64,000 nt of DNA, taken from contig JAMJFZ010001074.1 of assembly GCA_026225945.1 (NCBI GenBank), positions 3,371,001 through 3,435,000 on the forward strand, given 5' to 3'. Of the stretch, positions 11,926 to 22,112 are shown one piece after another (position 1 is the first letter of the stretch; the number at the start of each line of letters is the position of its first letter). Source of the DNA: Cricetomys ansorgei (lineage: Eukaryota > Chordata > Mammalia > Rodentia > Nesomyidae). The notes under the pieces were generated by a model. That model searched no databases, was not told the origin of the DNA, and was given only the letters and a program-made list of their open reading frames with translations. The position numbers were made by a program, and so were the translations under genes.

Positions 11926-12795
11926 CAAGAAAGTATCTTTAGAGGAATCCCAGTGTGGAGGGGAAGGTAGGCATGAAATTTCACCACTAACTGGGGCACT
12001 ATTTTCATTTGATACCTCCTTTGAGAGGAAGAGTCAGTTTGCTTTAATAACAGGACACCTGGTGGGCTCACCTGCACTTTAGGGTCGGCCATAAACCCAA
12101 GAACAGCTGGAAAACTCAAACTATATTCAGTGGGGGTCGATATGGGAAGAGCCAGGAGAGTAATGAAGGTGATAAAAAATATACATTGTATACAAGTTTT
12201 AAAGAATTAATAAAATATTAGTTAAAAAGAACCACCTTGATGGAGTTCCATCCTGCCATTTACTACCTGTCAGTCCCTGGGCAAAGTTTGCATCTTTAAG
12301 CTTTAAATAGTTACTTCCTTAGTGAAATTTTGGACAGTTAGAGTATTTACCTTTGAAGCATGGTACAGAGATTGAATGAGACAATGTGTGTACAACGTGT
12401 GCAGCTTTTGATAAGCTGCATGGCACAAAGTGATTAATCAACAGCAGCTGCCATATAGCTTATGGGAGTGAGACGTTTTCTATTCCCACTGCAGTCAGAA
12501 GAAGAAAAGTGTTTGAGCATTTGAAACAACACCTTTGGGTGCTGATAGGAGGTGAATTTTTCTAGCAATGAAGATTGTTAAATGTTGAAAAAGTCTTTGG
12601 AAACTACAAAGTTCCGTCCCTAGAGATTTCTTAAAAATGGACTTGATCTGAGGTGTTCAGAGTGCAGAGCTCCGTCAGAGTCAGCTTGAGTCACGGCACT
12701 TGGAAGGAGATGTGGAGCATCTGGGAACGGGGCATTGTAAGGAAGGGATCATTTGGAATATGATTGACTTAATGCTGGAACATTATTGAATAATT

Positions 12796-13035
12796 AAAAG
12801 ACAACGCCATGGCTGGTCAGTGGTGGTGCATTCCTTTAATCTCAGCACATGGGAGGCAGAGGCAGGTGGATGGATGTCTGTGAGTTTAAGGTCAGCCTGG
12901 TCTACAGAGTGAGCTCCAGGATAGCCATAATTATGACAGAGAAAACATGTCTCTAAAAGCCAAAAAAAAAGCAAACCAAAAACAAACAAACAACAACAAA
13001 AAAACCAGCAACAACAAAAGCAAAAAAGACAACAC
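12796..13035 (+). mobile_element. B1 SINE with target-site duplication
   Basis: A well-preserved sense B1: GGCTGGTCAGTGGTGGTGCA at 12811, then CTCAGCACATGGGAGGCAGA, AGCCTGGTCTACAGAGTGAG and a CAAACAAACAACAACAAAAA-type tail. It is flanked by AAAAGACAACGC (12796-12807) and AAAAGACAACAC (13024-13035), an 11/12 match, which marks L1-mediated insertion. Confidence 0.85.
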
Positions 13036-13819
13036 TGTAGCAAATAAATGCTTTCATATTATTTCTCTGAAAATCTTTTGAAGTAAATTTACTCCAAGCT
13101 AGACATTGTCTGCCCAAATCACAGCTTTCAGGAACGTTTTGACCTCTACCTCTCCACCGAGTCATGGACACATAGACACACTGCTGTGGGCTTGCCATGT
13201 GAGGGTTGAAATCTTTCTGAAGGTTCTCTGTGATTTAACGATTTAATTTCTCTGCTGAGGCTGGCAGAGGGCTACATGGTTTGTGTGCCTAGCTTCGGTT
13301 ATGGCAAAAAACAATTCCCAGATGGGATAGGTAAGAGCAAGCTCTAAAGAGCATAGCGTAAATATTTCCAGCTAAAAATACCTCAAACTTAAAAAAAAAA
13401 TCAATCCCTTTTAAATGAAAGTAGATTATTTGTTTGGGTTTCTGATGGTAGCGAGTCCTTGTCAGAAAATGGTTGGCTTTTAAAAAGGCATTTTATATTC
13501 TCCGCAGAGAAATAGGAGCGTGATGGATGAGGTCAGATAGCCTCGCTTTGTGGTTGACTCACTTAGTTCTTTTGCAAATGAATCAATCCTAGGCTTCTAT
13601 CCAGACCTGACGCAGAGTTGTCCATGAGCTCCTTCCCCTCTGACTGTAGAGACCTGAGTCCTATCTGCTCATGGCCTGTGTTTTCTATGCAGCCCTGTAT
13701 TTAAGGTTTTACCTCACTTTAATGAGCTTGATGTCATTCTGGCCCCTTGGCTTTGACCCAGGCTCCCAGTGTGCTGAAAGACCTCTACCGAAGACCTTCT
13801 CTCTTATCTGTTGTTCTGA

Positions 13820-13894
13820 TTGGTCTCTCTAACCTTTATCATCTAGGAACCTGAGTTCATTTTGGTCTCTCTATCCTTTTTCATCCAGGAACCT
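13820..13894. repeat. 42-bp tandem duplication
   Basis: TTGGTCTCTCTAACCTTTAT at 13820 recurs as TTGGTCTCTCTATCCTTTTT at 13862, each continuing to a CATC(T/C)AGGAACCT block. This gives two diverged copies with a period of 42 nt. Confidence 0.7.
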
Positions 13895-14212
13895 TGAATC
13901 TATGACAAGTAATCACCCCTGAAAATAATTGCTTTCAGTTCTATCTCTGGTTAGTCTGAGTCCTGGGATGTGGAAAACCCCACACTAATTCATCTTTGTG
14001 TTCTTATATGTCATGGTTACACAGAAAGTCCGCCATTGGCTGAATAAATCAAGAAAATAAAGAATTTATTATTGTTCTCTACATAAACTGTAATTTAAGT
14101 TCTCTGTGGGATGAATGAGGCAACAAAGTTTTCTGTATCAACAAAAGAATAAAAAATGAAATGTTAATTTTTAGGTTTTCATGTCTACCCCTAAACTTTT
14201 TCCTCATTTCAC

Positions 14213-14589
14213 TGTCTATGTTCTGTGCTGTAAAGAGACACCATGGCCATGGCAGCTGTTATTAAGGAAAGCGTTTAATTGGGGCTGACTTACAGTGTCA
14301 GAGGTTTAGTCTATTGTCACCATGATGGGAAGCATGGTGGCCAACACGATTCTGGAGAAGTAGCTTGAGAGTTCTACATCTGGATGTACAGGCAACTGGA
14401 AGAAAGAGACAGTGGGCCTGGCTTGAGCATTTGAAACCCCAAGCCCACCCCACAGTGACAGACTTCCTCCAACAAGCCCACATCTACTCTAACAAGGCCA
14501 CACATCCTAATCCCTCTCAAGTAACACTACGCCCTAATGACCGCTCATTTAAATACATGAGCCTGGGAGAGTCATTCCTATTCATACCA

Positions 14590-14594
<5 letters not shown>
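14213..14594 (-). mobile_element. MaLR (ORR1/MT-type) solo LTR
   Basis: The + strand shows the reverse of an MT/ORR1 LTR: TGTCTATGTTCTGTGCTGTA, AAGAGACACCATGG, GTTTAATTGGGGCTGACTTA, GAGAGTTCTACATCTGGATG, CACAGTGACAGACTTCCTCC and the terminal CATACCATCACA. It has no internal retroviral region. The CA microsatellite begins at its end. Confidence 0.8.

Positions 14595-14641
<47 letters not shown>
14592..14641. repeat. (CA)n microsatellite
   Basis: About 25 uninterrupted CA units directly abut the 3' edge of the MaLR LTR. Confidence 0.95.
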
Positions 14642-14643
<2 letters not shown>

Positions 14644-15109
14644 TTTTCTTAACAAAAACTCATACTTTATTTAGAGTGAGTTTCATGTACTTTGTATGTG
14701 TTTTCTGATTTCTTTTCTTCAAATATGACATGTTACCAGTTTCACTTCTGAAAAAATACTATAAGCTCTCAGTTGAGAAAAGCCTTAAGTTTCTGTTTGT
14801 TTATTTGTTTATTTTTGTTTTGTTTTGTTTTTTGTCAACATCGAGGGATTTGTTGTAGGTGAGATTTTCTTTAAACTTTTCATTTTTCTCTCTCTTTAAA
14901 TTGTTGGCTATTACTTGGTCTATTACTTGAGAATATTTCCCTTAGTCTGTGAGTTGTCATTTAAACTCTTAGATAGGACATTTTGAAGTTAAGAAGCTTT
15001 TAATTTTAACCAAATCCAGTTCATCTATTGTTGTTCTTTGCTGTCAACACAAATAAAATAGTGCCAAATCTCAAGTCATAAAAAAAATTTTTGTTGCTCT
15101 TTCTTCAAA

Positions 15110-15299
15110 GAATTTCATGACTTTTTTGGGGGGGAGGGGTTTACAAGACAGAATTTCTCCTTTTAACAGCTCTGGCTGTCCTACAACAAACTTTGTAGAC
15201 CATGCTAGCCTCCAACTCACAGAGATCCATCTGCTCTGCCTCTTGAGTGCTGGGATTAAAGGCATGCACCAGCATGCCTGGCTGAATTTCATGACTTTT
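15110..15299 (-). mobile_element. B1 SINE with perfect 16-bp target duplication
   Basis: An antisense B1 (CTCTGGCTGTCCTACAACAA ... GTGCTGGGATTAAAGGCATG ... GCATGCCTGGCT) is framed by identical copies of GAATTTCATGACTTTT at 15110-15125 and 15284-15299. The element body is 15126-15283. The perfect duplication argues for a fairly young insertion into the L1 remnant. Confidence 0.9.
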
Positions 15300-15496
15300 A
15301 ATTCTCTTATTTTTTTATTTGATTCATTTGGGGTTACTTAATATGAGATATAGGTTCTAAACCATTTTGTTGTCCCAGCACATTTTCTCATATGGCCTAT
15401 TAATTTTTTCCCATTTAATAGGCTTTCCATTCTCTTGAAAATAAATCAACCATACATATATTTTTTTTGGAGTCTCAGTTCTATCTGGTATATTGG

Positions 15497-15645
15497 TTTT
15501 TTTTTTTTTTTTTCTGTGGTGATTTTGATACAGAATCTCATATAACACAGGCTGGCCCCAAAACTTCTATGTAAACAAGGTTGGCCTTGAACCCCTGATC
15601 TTCCTGACTTTTCCTCCAAGGTGAGAGGATTATAAATGTATGCCT
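15497..15645 (-). mobile_element. B1-like SINE, second insertion in the L1 remnant
   Basis: A T18 run (reverse of a poly-A tail) leads into antisense B1-type wording: ACAGAATCTCATATAACACA, GGCTGGCCCCAAAACTTCTA, TTGGCCTTGAACCCCTGATC and GGATTATAAATGTATGCC. It interrupts the L1 between ATCTGGTATATTGG and the GATTACACTACAGTATTGCC block. Confidence 0.65.
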
Positions 15646-16748
15646 TAATGCTTGGATTACACTACAGTATTGCCTTTATTGTAGTTTTGTATAAAGTTTG
15701 AAGTTGGAACATGTGAGACCGCTTCTTCTTTTCAAAATGTAGTTGCTATTCTGAGTCTATGGAGTTCCTAAATTAATTTTAGACTCTGCTTGCCAGTTTA
15801 TACAAGGAAGCCAGCTAGGATTCAGTAGTGACTACATTAAATCTCCAGATCAAGTGGGGGTTTAATGCCATGATAACAATTGTCAATCTTTCCATGGACA
15901 TGGGATGCTTTTCTGAGGGTTTCAAATATTTGATTTCATGCAAGAATGCTTTTAGTATTCAGAGTATAAAATTTACAATTCTTTTGTTTAATTTATCCTT
16001 AGTATTATATCTTGATGTGAGTGTAAATGAATTTTTCTTATTTTCATTTTCTAATTATCTGCTTCAAATGGGTAGGAATCAATGGATTTTTATGTATCCT
16101 CCTGTCATCCAACATAACAATACCCATCTATTAGTGCTAATTTGTATATTCTGCCTCAAACTCAGCCTAGTTCAAGTGACAAATTTGAAACACACATGTG
16201 TACCTGTCTAGTGTCTTTACCTCCAAATGAGAATCATTGCCAGCCTAATGCTGACCGTGTGTTCTGAGCTTCGGTGAAGTTTTTCTGGCTACCCATAGCT
16301 ACCCATAGCTACCTGTTTACCTTCATTTTATGCAGTTATCCAAATCCTAGTGGAAATGACACACATTTGCAGTTATCTACAAATCATGGCTCTTTACAGA
16401 GTTAGATAGCAGGGTCTATAGCTGCAAAAATTAATATGTATAGTTAATAGCTTTGTAATTCAGAGGGTAATGAATATTCATTTTAACTTAGTCTTGTATA
16501 TTTATGAAAATACATGTAGTTTAGTAAAACTATGACACAGAGAGAAAGAGAAATCTTTTGAAAGAAACTTAAGTCAATACTTCAAAGCCAATAATTATGC
16601 TAAATGTCTGTTAACGCTATGTGACCTGGCTATTTGGCAAATGGTTTTGAATCATGAGTACTTAAATACTCATCTTCTCTAGTTATTTCCAAATTCCTCA
16701 TTTCAGAAATTGATACAATGCTCCCATGTAATTTTCACCTGAAAATAA

Positions 16749-16750
<2 letters not shown>

Positions 16751-16810
<60 letters not shown>
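16751..16810. repeat. (AT)n microsatellite
   Basis: About 30 uninterrupted AT units, a self-complementary tract likely to be length-polymorphic and prone to sequencing error. Confidence 0.95.
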
Positions 16811-16812
<2 letters not shown>

Positions 16813-17979
16813 CATACCTAAACAAACAAAAGCAGAGACTTTGCTAGTTTACTGAACTGATACTCACAGCACATAGTTAGTACAACAGGACCATGAGGTC
16901 ATGTGAACAAAAGAAATTTAACATTCTTCATGCCACCATAGTAAATGATGGTGAGGCTTCAGCTTTGACCACTGAGTGCTGTCATCGGCTTTAGTATCCC
17001 GGGACGCCTCTCGACTCGTTAACAGTTCTGCTGTGAGTCTCCTGGGAAGAAGCTTTAGCGTTTGAACACCACGGATCATTTTTCATGCTGTTAATTTGTC
17101 TCACCATTTCAGTATGTGTCACTTCCTAGCCTGCCAAGAAGCATCTTTTCCAGCAGGCATTCAGAAGCATGGAGAAAGTGCAGCCGTGGTCCACTTTCAA
17201 GGGAGTCTTGTAGTAGCTACTGGTCAAACGAGAGTAATTTTCCTTAATATTTGTGATGACGTTAGTTCCCATAATTAAGAAAGTTCTAATTTGTGCAGTG
17301 TCACCAGATACTAAAACGTAAACAGAAGCGCCTTCTAGTTCTTTCTAGGCCATGCCTGGAGAGGTAATCAAAATAGGAATAGACTAATACTTGAACCAAT
17401 TAGCTTCAAAATGTGTGATAATTAATGTAGGGTAGGCTACTGTTTACATGTTTTCTTTCTGAATAGACAAATTATCATGTGTGTATAATCTTCTGTTTTT
17501 CATTATACTTTATGTATACACTAGTATTAACGTGTTTGTATAAACCTTAAAAACCCTACGTAGCTGTTTTGATGAGGCTCCTCCTCATTATATTGGATTT
17601 CTTGTCACACTATAAGAAGACATTTCTCCTTCTGGGAGACAACTGTCTGCTAAATCTAAAATTACCTTGTATTGTTCAGGTACACATGTACATGAGACAC
17701 GATATAGCAAAGTTATCCTATGCTCGTAAAATAGCTGTTTCCTCACAGAAGGCTCTGTACTGACCTTCTGAACTCCTGAGTTGGTGCTGGCTGATGTATG
17801 AATGCGTATACATTTTCCTTATTCTCTGAAAGACATGCCCCTATTGTATTAAAGAGATGGGCTTCTTCATTTGGTTTAAATAGCTGACTTAGCTCCATGA
17901 CCAGGGATCCCTGCTATGGTCCCCCTTTTCTTTATTTGCTGTACCTTTTGACAACCATGGAGGCAACCGGTTACATATA

Positions 17980-18640
17980 GACTTGGTTTGATTCTCTTCT
18001 GCTTTGGCTCTGTCTGGTTGTTAGTATGGTCTCCTGTGCGGTCTCTGCTCCATCCCAGCCTGCAGCCGGCTGGGTTTCGGCCCAGTTCCCTGCCCTGGCC
18101 AGATGCAGGAAACTTGTGCTTGGAGAGTGGCGTGGGAGCAAGGGGACCTGGGTTCTGGGATCTGGCAGACCCTGATTCCCGCCCCTAGAATGAATGAACA
18201 AGAGGCAATGATTCAGTCCCAGAACTCTCTTCTGGTGGAAGCAGAGCTCAGTTTAATGCAGAATCTCTGCTACATATATTCAACAGCGGGGGAGGGACCT
18301 GTGTGCTCAGGGTGGGAAATCTATTGGGCTTAGACACTGGCATTGGGGTAGCCTTATTTGCATGCGGAGCCAGGCACTTACCAAGGGGCGCCTTTTCGCA
18401 AGGCATGGCTCACAGAGACAAAGAGGAAGGTATCCTATCAGCCACAAGGCAGACAAGAACCTACTAAGTTGCTTTCCTTTTGCTTCTGTGAAACAGGCAA
18501 TATTTAATATTTAGCTGGGATCTGACCAGGGTCAAAGGCAAGGAGCAGCTGAGCACCCAACGCCCTCATCTTCTGAGATGGCGAGGTGCTCCCTAGCTGC
18601 TTCAACCTACTCCTCAGCCCCATGGCGGTCCCACATCTGG
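17980..18640 (-). mobile_element. Probable antisense ERV LTR-like island
   Basis: This block is GC-richer than the surrounding intron. From about 18190 to 18620 it has the layout of an antisense class II rodent LTR: CTTCTGGTGGAAGCAGAGCT then CAGTTTAATGC (position of a reversed polyadenylation region), a TATTTGCATGCGGAGCC stretch and CATCTTCTGAGATGGCGAGG near the far end. I see no clear TG...CA termini, target duplication or protein-coding remnant. It could also be an unrelated GC-rich intronic element. Confidence 0.35.
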
Positions 18641-19185
18641 TAACTTGATTCTCTTGTTCAGTTTCTATTAACAGAATTCCTGCTATCTACCAGAATTTTA
18701 AGATATGTTTACTATAAATCCCTTATGCATTCTCTACTTCATTGAAATACATGTCTTTAGAGAAAAATTTTCCAGAATATTTCATGAGATGAACACATCA
18801 ACAGATAGGAGAATGTTACAGAGAGAATACGGGCCTTTACACATGTAGGCTGTGTGCTTGCTATAGTTGTGTGGTGTAGGCTTTGTTAGGGGTTTTGTGA
18901 TGAATAAGGTAATGTTTATGCTAAGATATGATATAGGAAGGCTTAAATCATTAATTTTGGAACAGAGTTAAAGGAAATTTTTTCTTTTTTTTTCTTATTA
19001 TTCCAAAATAAGTATTATGCCACAGAGGGTAACCATCTACATAGTATCTCTATGGATGAGGTTTTTTTTATCCTGACCTTCAAAAAAGCTCAATCGATCT
19101 AGTAAAATATTCCATTTTCATCCAAGAGGCATGATATCAAATGGAGATTTTTTTCAATGGTTTTTTTAAACTATTCACAATGTTT

Positions 19186-19420
19186 GGGCCTAGAGAGATG
19201 ACTTAATAGTTAAGAGCACCTGCTATTCTAGCAGAGGACCAGATTTGCCTCACAGAATTCACATAGTATAGCTCACTAAGAACTTGCAGCTCCAGCTTCA
19301 GGGCGTCTGAGTACTTCCGGCATCTGTGGGAACCTGCATGCCCATGAGCATACACACAGAGAGACACATATACATACAAGTAAATAAGAGCAAATAAGTA
19401 TAAAGTATAAATAAATAAAA
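19186..19420 (+). mobile_element. B2 SINE
   Basis: Sense B2/B3 wording: CTAGAGAGATGACTTAATAG, TTAAGAGCACCTGCTATTCT, AGCAGAGGACCAGATT, an ACACACAGAGAGACACATAT stretch and a TAAATAAATAAAA tail. The Pol III A-box-like and B-box-like regions are diverged. Confidence 0.75.
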
Positions 19421-21565
19421 TGATATCTTTGCAAGGTTGGAAAGGTTCCTGCAGATAAATTGAAGTGGAAAGTAAGATCATGAGATCACAAAAGTTCAAC
19501 CAGTAAAATCATTCTTCCTTGTACATTACAGATATTGAGGGAAGTTTCATCTTCCAAGTGAGTTACATCCTTGGTGTAAGGTTAGATTTGATGAGAATTC
19601 TTACATGGAAAGTTTAGTAAGTAGCTCTTCATTGGTGAATAGAAACGGCATCCCCCTCCCCTGCCACTTATAAACATTGGCGATAGATAAATCTTTATCC
19701 ATTTTAATACCCAATCATGTTTACCCTTTAAAACTGTGATCTAGCTCTTCTTCAGTCATTGCTCCTCCTTAGCCATTTGCTCTGATTTTGTCTCTAGAAG
19801 TGGAGTGAGTTTTCCTTAATGAGTGGGATTCTTTGCCTCACTCTGACATAGTAGTTTTTCTTCAGAATAGTGTCAAGCAATGCAGAAGCTAAGATGCCCA
19901 GAGCAATGTCAGCTGTGATGACAAACCCACAAGTCCTACCTTAGAGGGACAGATATCCACACGCTCTCCTCCCTAAACTTGCATTCATTTTGGGCCAAAG
20001 CCAGGTGTGATACTGAGGTAGGCGAAGCTGCTCAGGCTGACATCTCCCCTTGGTCTTTTCCAAGTTGCTTTATGCCAGATCTATAGATGAGATTCAGTGA
20101 CTGTTCCAGGTGGCAATAGAGTTAGTTTTATTTAATGTGTTGCTTCAGGCGCGTGAAAAACTTGATTTTTTTTTGAAAAATCAAGAATTAGAAATGCCAT
20201 CATTAAGCATGGATTACTGAATGCACATTATGCAACTGGTACAGTAACTTTGATGCTTTAAAACTCTATGGAGGTTGGACTACAGGAGTGGGAGGGGAAA
20301 GGCGTGTGTGTTTTTGGATTTAACTGTTGTTGCTGTTTGTCACTCTACGTGATTTAGCATACAAACCTATTCTTAACCCCAATGTAAAAATAATTTTCTT
20401 CCTCTTTATCTAGCAGCTCTTAATGGGGATTTGACTTATTTTCCTTGGTACAAATTTTGGGTTTATAAGAAGAAAAGCTGATATGTGTATTTTGGCCATT
20501 TTTTCCTATGACTAATTTTCTTCTTCTCATAAAACTATTACACACTTAGACTAATGGCACCATTCATCTTAAGCAATTGGCTTGTTTCGTCTGGCTTGGG
20601 TCTATGGTAGATCAAAATTGTAAGAACTCTGTGTTCCTGTTGTCAGGAATGCCACAACATTAGAGATCACCTCTGAGGCATGGAAACAGGACCCCAGCAT
20701 CTGCAATACTGGCCAGTTCATATGTAGCTTCCTCTTCATCTCATCTGTACTCCTTGCTGTTCGGGTTATATTTATTCAGTTGCCCTTCAGTGCTTCCTCG
20801 ACTTTTAGCCATTTGTGCTCAAATCGTAAGAGCATTGTTTCAATGGATTTGAACGTATTTTTGGCGAATTGTTACACTAGTTGCACAAATAAAATCCCAG
20901 TTGAAGAAACCGAATTTTCCAGAGTTTTATTGTAATATGTTCACCAAAATGAACAGTCTTCTCTGATAATTGGATCCAGTGATGAGCACAGCAAGTGTTC
21001 AGGATTTGTTTTTTAATCAATCAGCAGGTATAATAGTCTATGGATCTTGGCTAGGATGCTTGCTAACATTTCTGGTAACTTTGTGAAAATTAGAACATGT
21101 GTCTTCATCTCTGGGTATAGTAAGCAGCAACAACTGAGCAGGGAGGGGGTTTCTCCTTCAGAAGCCTGAGTCCCTTAAGCTGTTCTGTGGGAGGTGATGT
21201 CCACCCTAATATACACTTAGCCTTTGGCTGCTATGCAACTGCAACCTGCAAAACTATCACAGTAGCCCTGGGCCAGGGACACAAGGTAGAATGAAGAGTC
21301 CTTTAATTCCTGTTGCGTCTGTCCTTTCCCAAATATAATTTCTAGGGATTTATTTGTCTTATCTAGTAGTTTGATCAGTAGGATTCATCTATTTGGATAG
21401 TGGTAATGGGGGGAAGAGGAGATCAGAAAATTACTCTTTGATTTTAGAATTCTCTGGACGTGGTATTGAACAATCACTTGCAAAGATTTGCTTATTTTTA
21501 AAATGATTTATCGAACATTACTAGCAAATGAATGCTCTGTCAGATTTTTGGAAGGGATGTGTGTA

Positions 21566-21588
21566 TACACACACACACACACACACAT
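21566..21588. repeat. (CA)n microsatellite
   Basis: About 11 CA units, 230 bp upstream of exon 6. Confidence 0.9.
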
Positions 21589-21818
21589 ATACTCATCCGC
21601 ATTGTTACATACTCAGACACATGTAGAATTGCACTTGTGTATCGTGTTGTTTTTATTATATGGTAATATGGGTTTTATCAAAGTAACCATGTTGCTTTAT
21701 CACATAAGAAGCCACCTCTTTACTGTAAAAAGTATCACACATGTTCCCCCTCATTTATCAAAACAGGACGAGAACGAATAGTAAGCCCAAGGCTTTTTTC
21801 TTCTTCTTCTTATTCCAG

Positions 21819-22112
21819 GCGATGTGTTCCATATCACTGCCCCTAACAAGTTCACCTTCGAGGAGGCCGAAGAAGAATGTGAAAACCAGGATGCGAGACT
21901 GGCGTCTGTAGGGGAGCTCCACGCAGCTTGGAGGAACGGCTTTGACCAGTGCGATTACGGGTGGCTGTCGGATGCCAGCGTGCGGCACCCGGTGACTGTG
22001 GCCAGGGCCCAGTGTGGAGGTGGTCTACTTGGGGTGAGAACCCTGTATCGTTTTGAGAACCAGACATGCTTCCCTCTCCCTGATAGCAGATTTGATGCCT
22101 ACTGCTTTAAAC
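21819..22112 (+). CDS. Vcan: Versican exon 6: Link module 2
   Basis: A single 294-nt exon encodes the complete second Link module of G1, which together with module 1 binds hyaluronan. The translation begins [16 protein letters not shown] and continues through [52 protein letters not shown] to FDAYCFK. The four conserved module cysteines are all present (CENQ, QCDYG, QCGGG, YCFK). A fifth, non-family cysteine occurs at codon 22067-22069 in [10 protein letters not shown], where mammalian versicans and aggrecan have Gly; a CFPL context is therefore odd. The NQT sequon is kept. Acceptor TTATTCCAG, donor AAAC|GTAAGT, phase 1. This donor is the branch point of alternative splicing to exons 7, 8 or 9. 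Confidence 0.97.

Larger units (their letters stand above)
14880..16110 (-). mobile_element. LINE-1 ORF2 remnant, antisense, with nested SINEs
   Basis: The + strand reads like the reverse of the 3' half of L1 ORF2: TTTCCCTTAGTCTGTGAGTT, AAGTTAAGAAGCTTTTAATT, TTGTTGTCCCAGCACATTTT, GGAGTCTCAGTTCTATCTGG, GAAGCCAGCTAGGATTCAGT, AAATCTCCAGATCAAGTG and CCATGGACATGGGATGCTTT. No open frame survives, so it is a dead fossil. Two B1-type SINEs interrupt it at 15126-15283 and 15497-15645, so the L1 is older than both. Confidence 0.7.
7630..21818 (+). other. Vcan: Intron 5
   Basis: 14,189 nt from donor GTAAGA to the strong pyrimidine-rich acceptor ending TTATTCCAG. It holds many repeats: B1 pieces near 8930, 9940, 11826, 12811, 15126 and 15497, an antisense L1 remnant (14880-16110), a MaLR LTR (14213-14594), microsatellites (10692-10785, 11093-11142, 14592-14641, 16751-16810, 21566-21588), a GC-richer LTR-like island (about 17980-18640) and a B2 (19186-19420). 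In the stretches 12131-12795, 16120-16740, 16820-17970 and 19430-21560 I see only unique AT-rich sequence without genes. Confidence 0.85.

Noticed and set aside
15828..16211. 127-codon open frame on the + strand
   Set aside because: It is the wrong strand of a decayed L1 ORF2 remnant, so the translation is meaningless.
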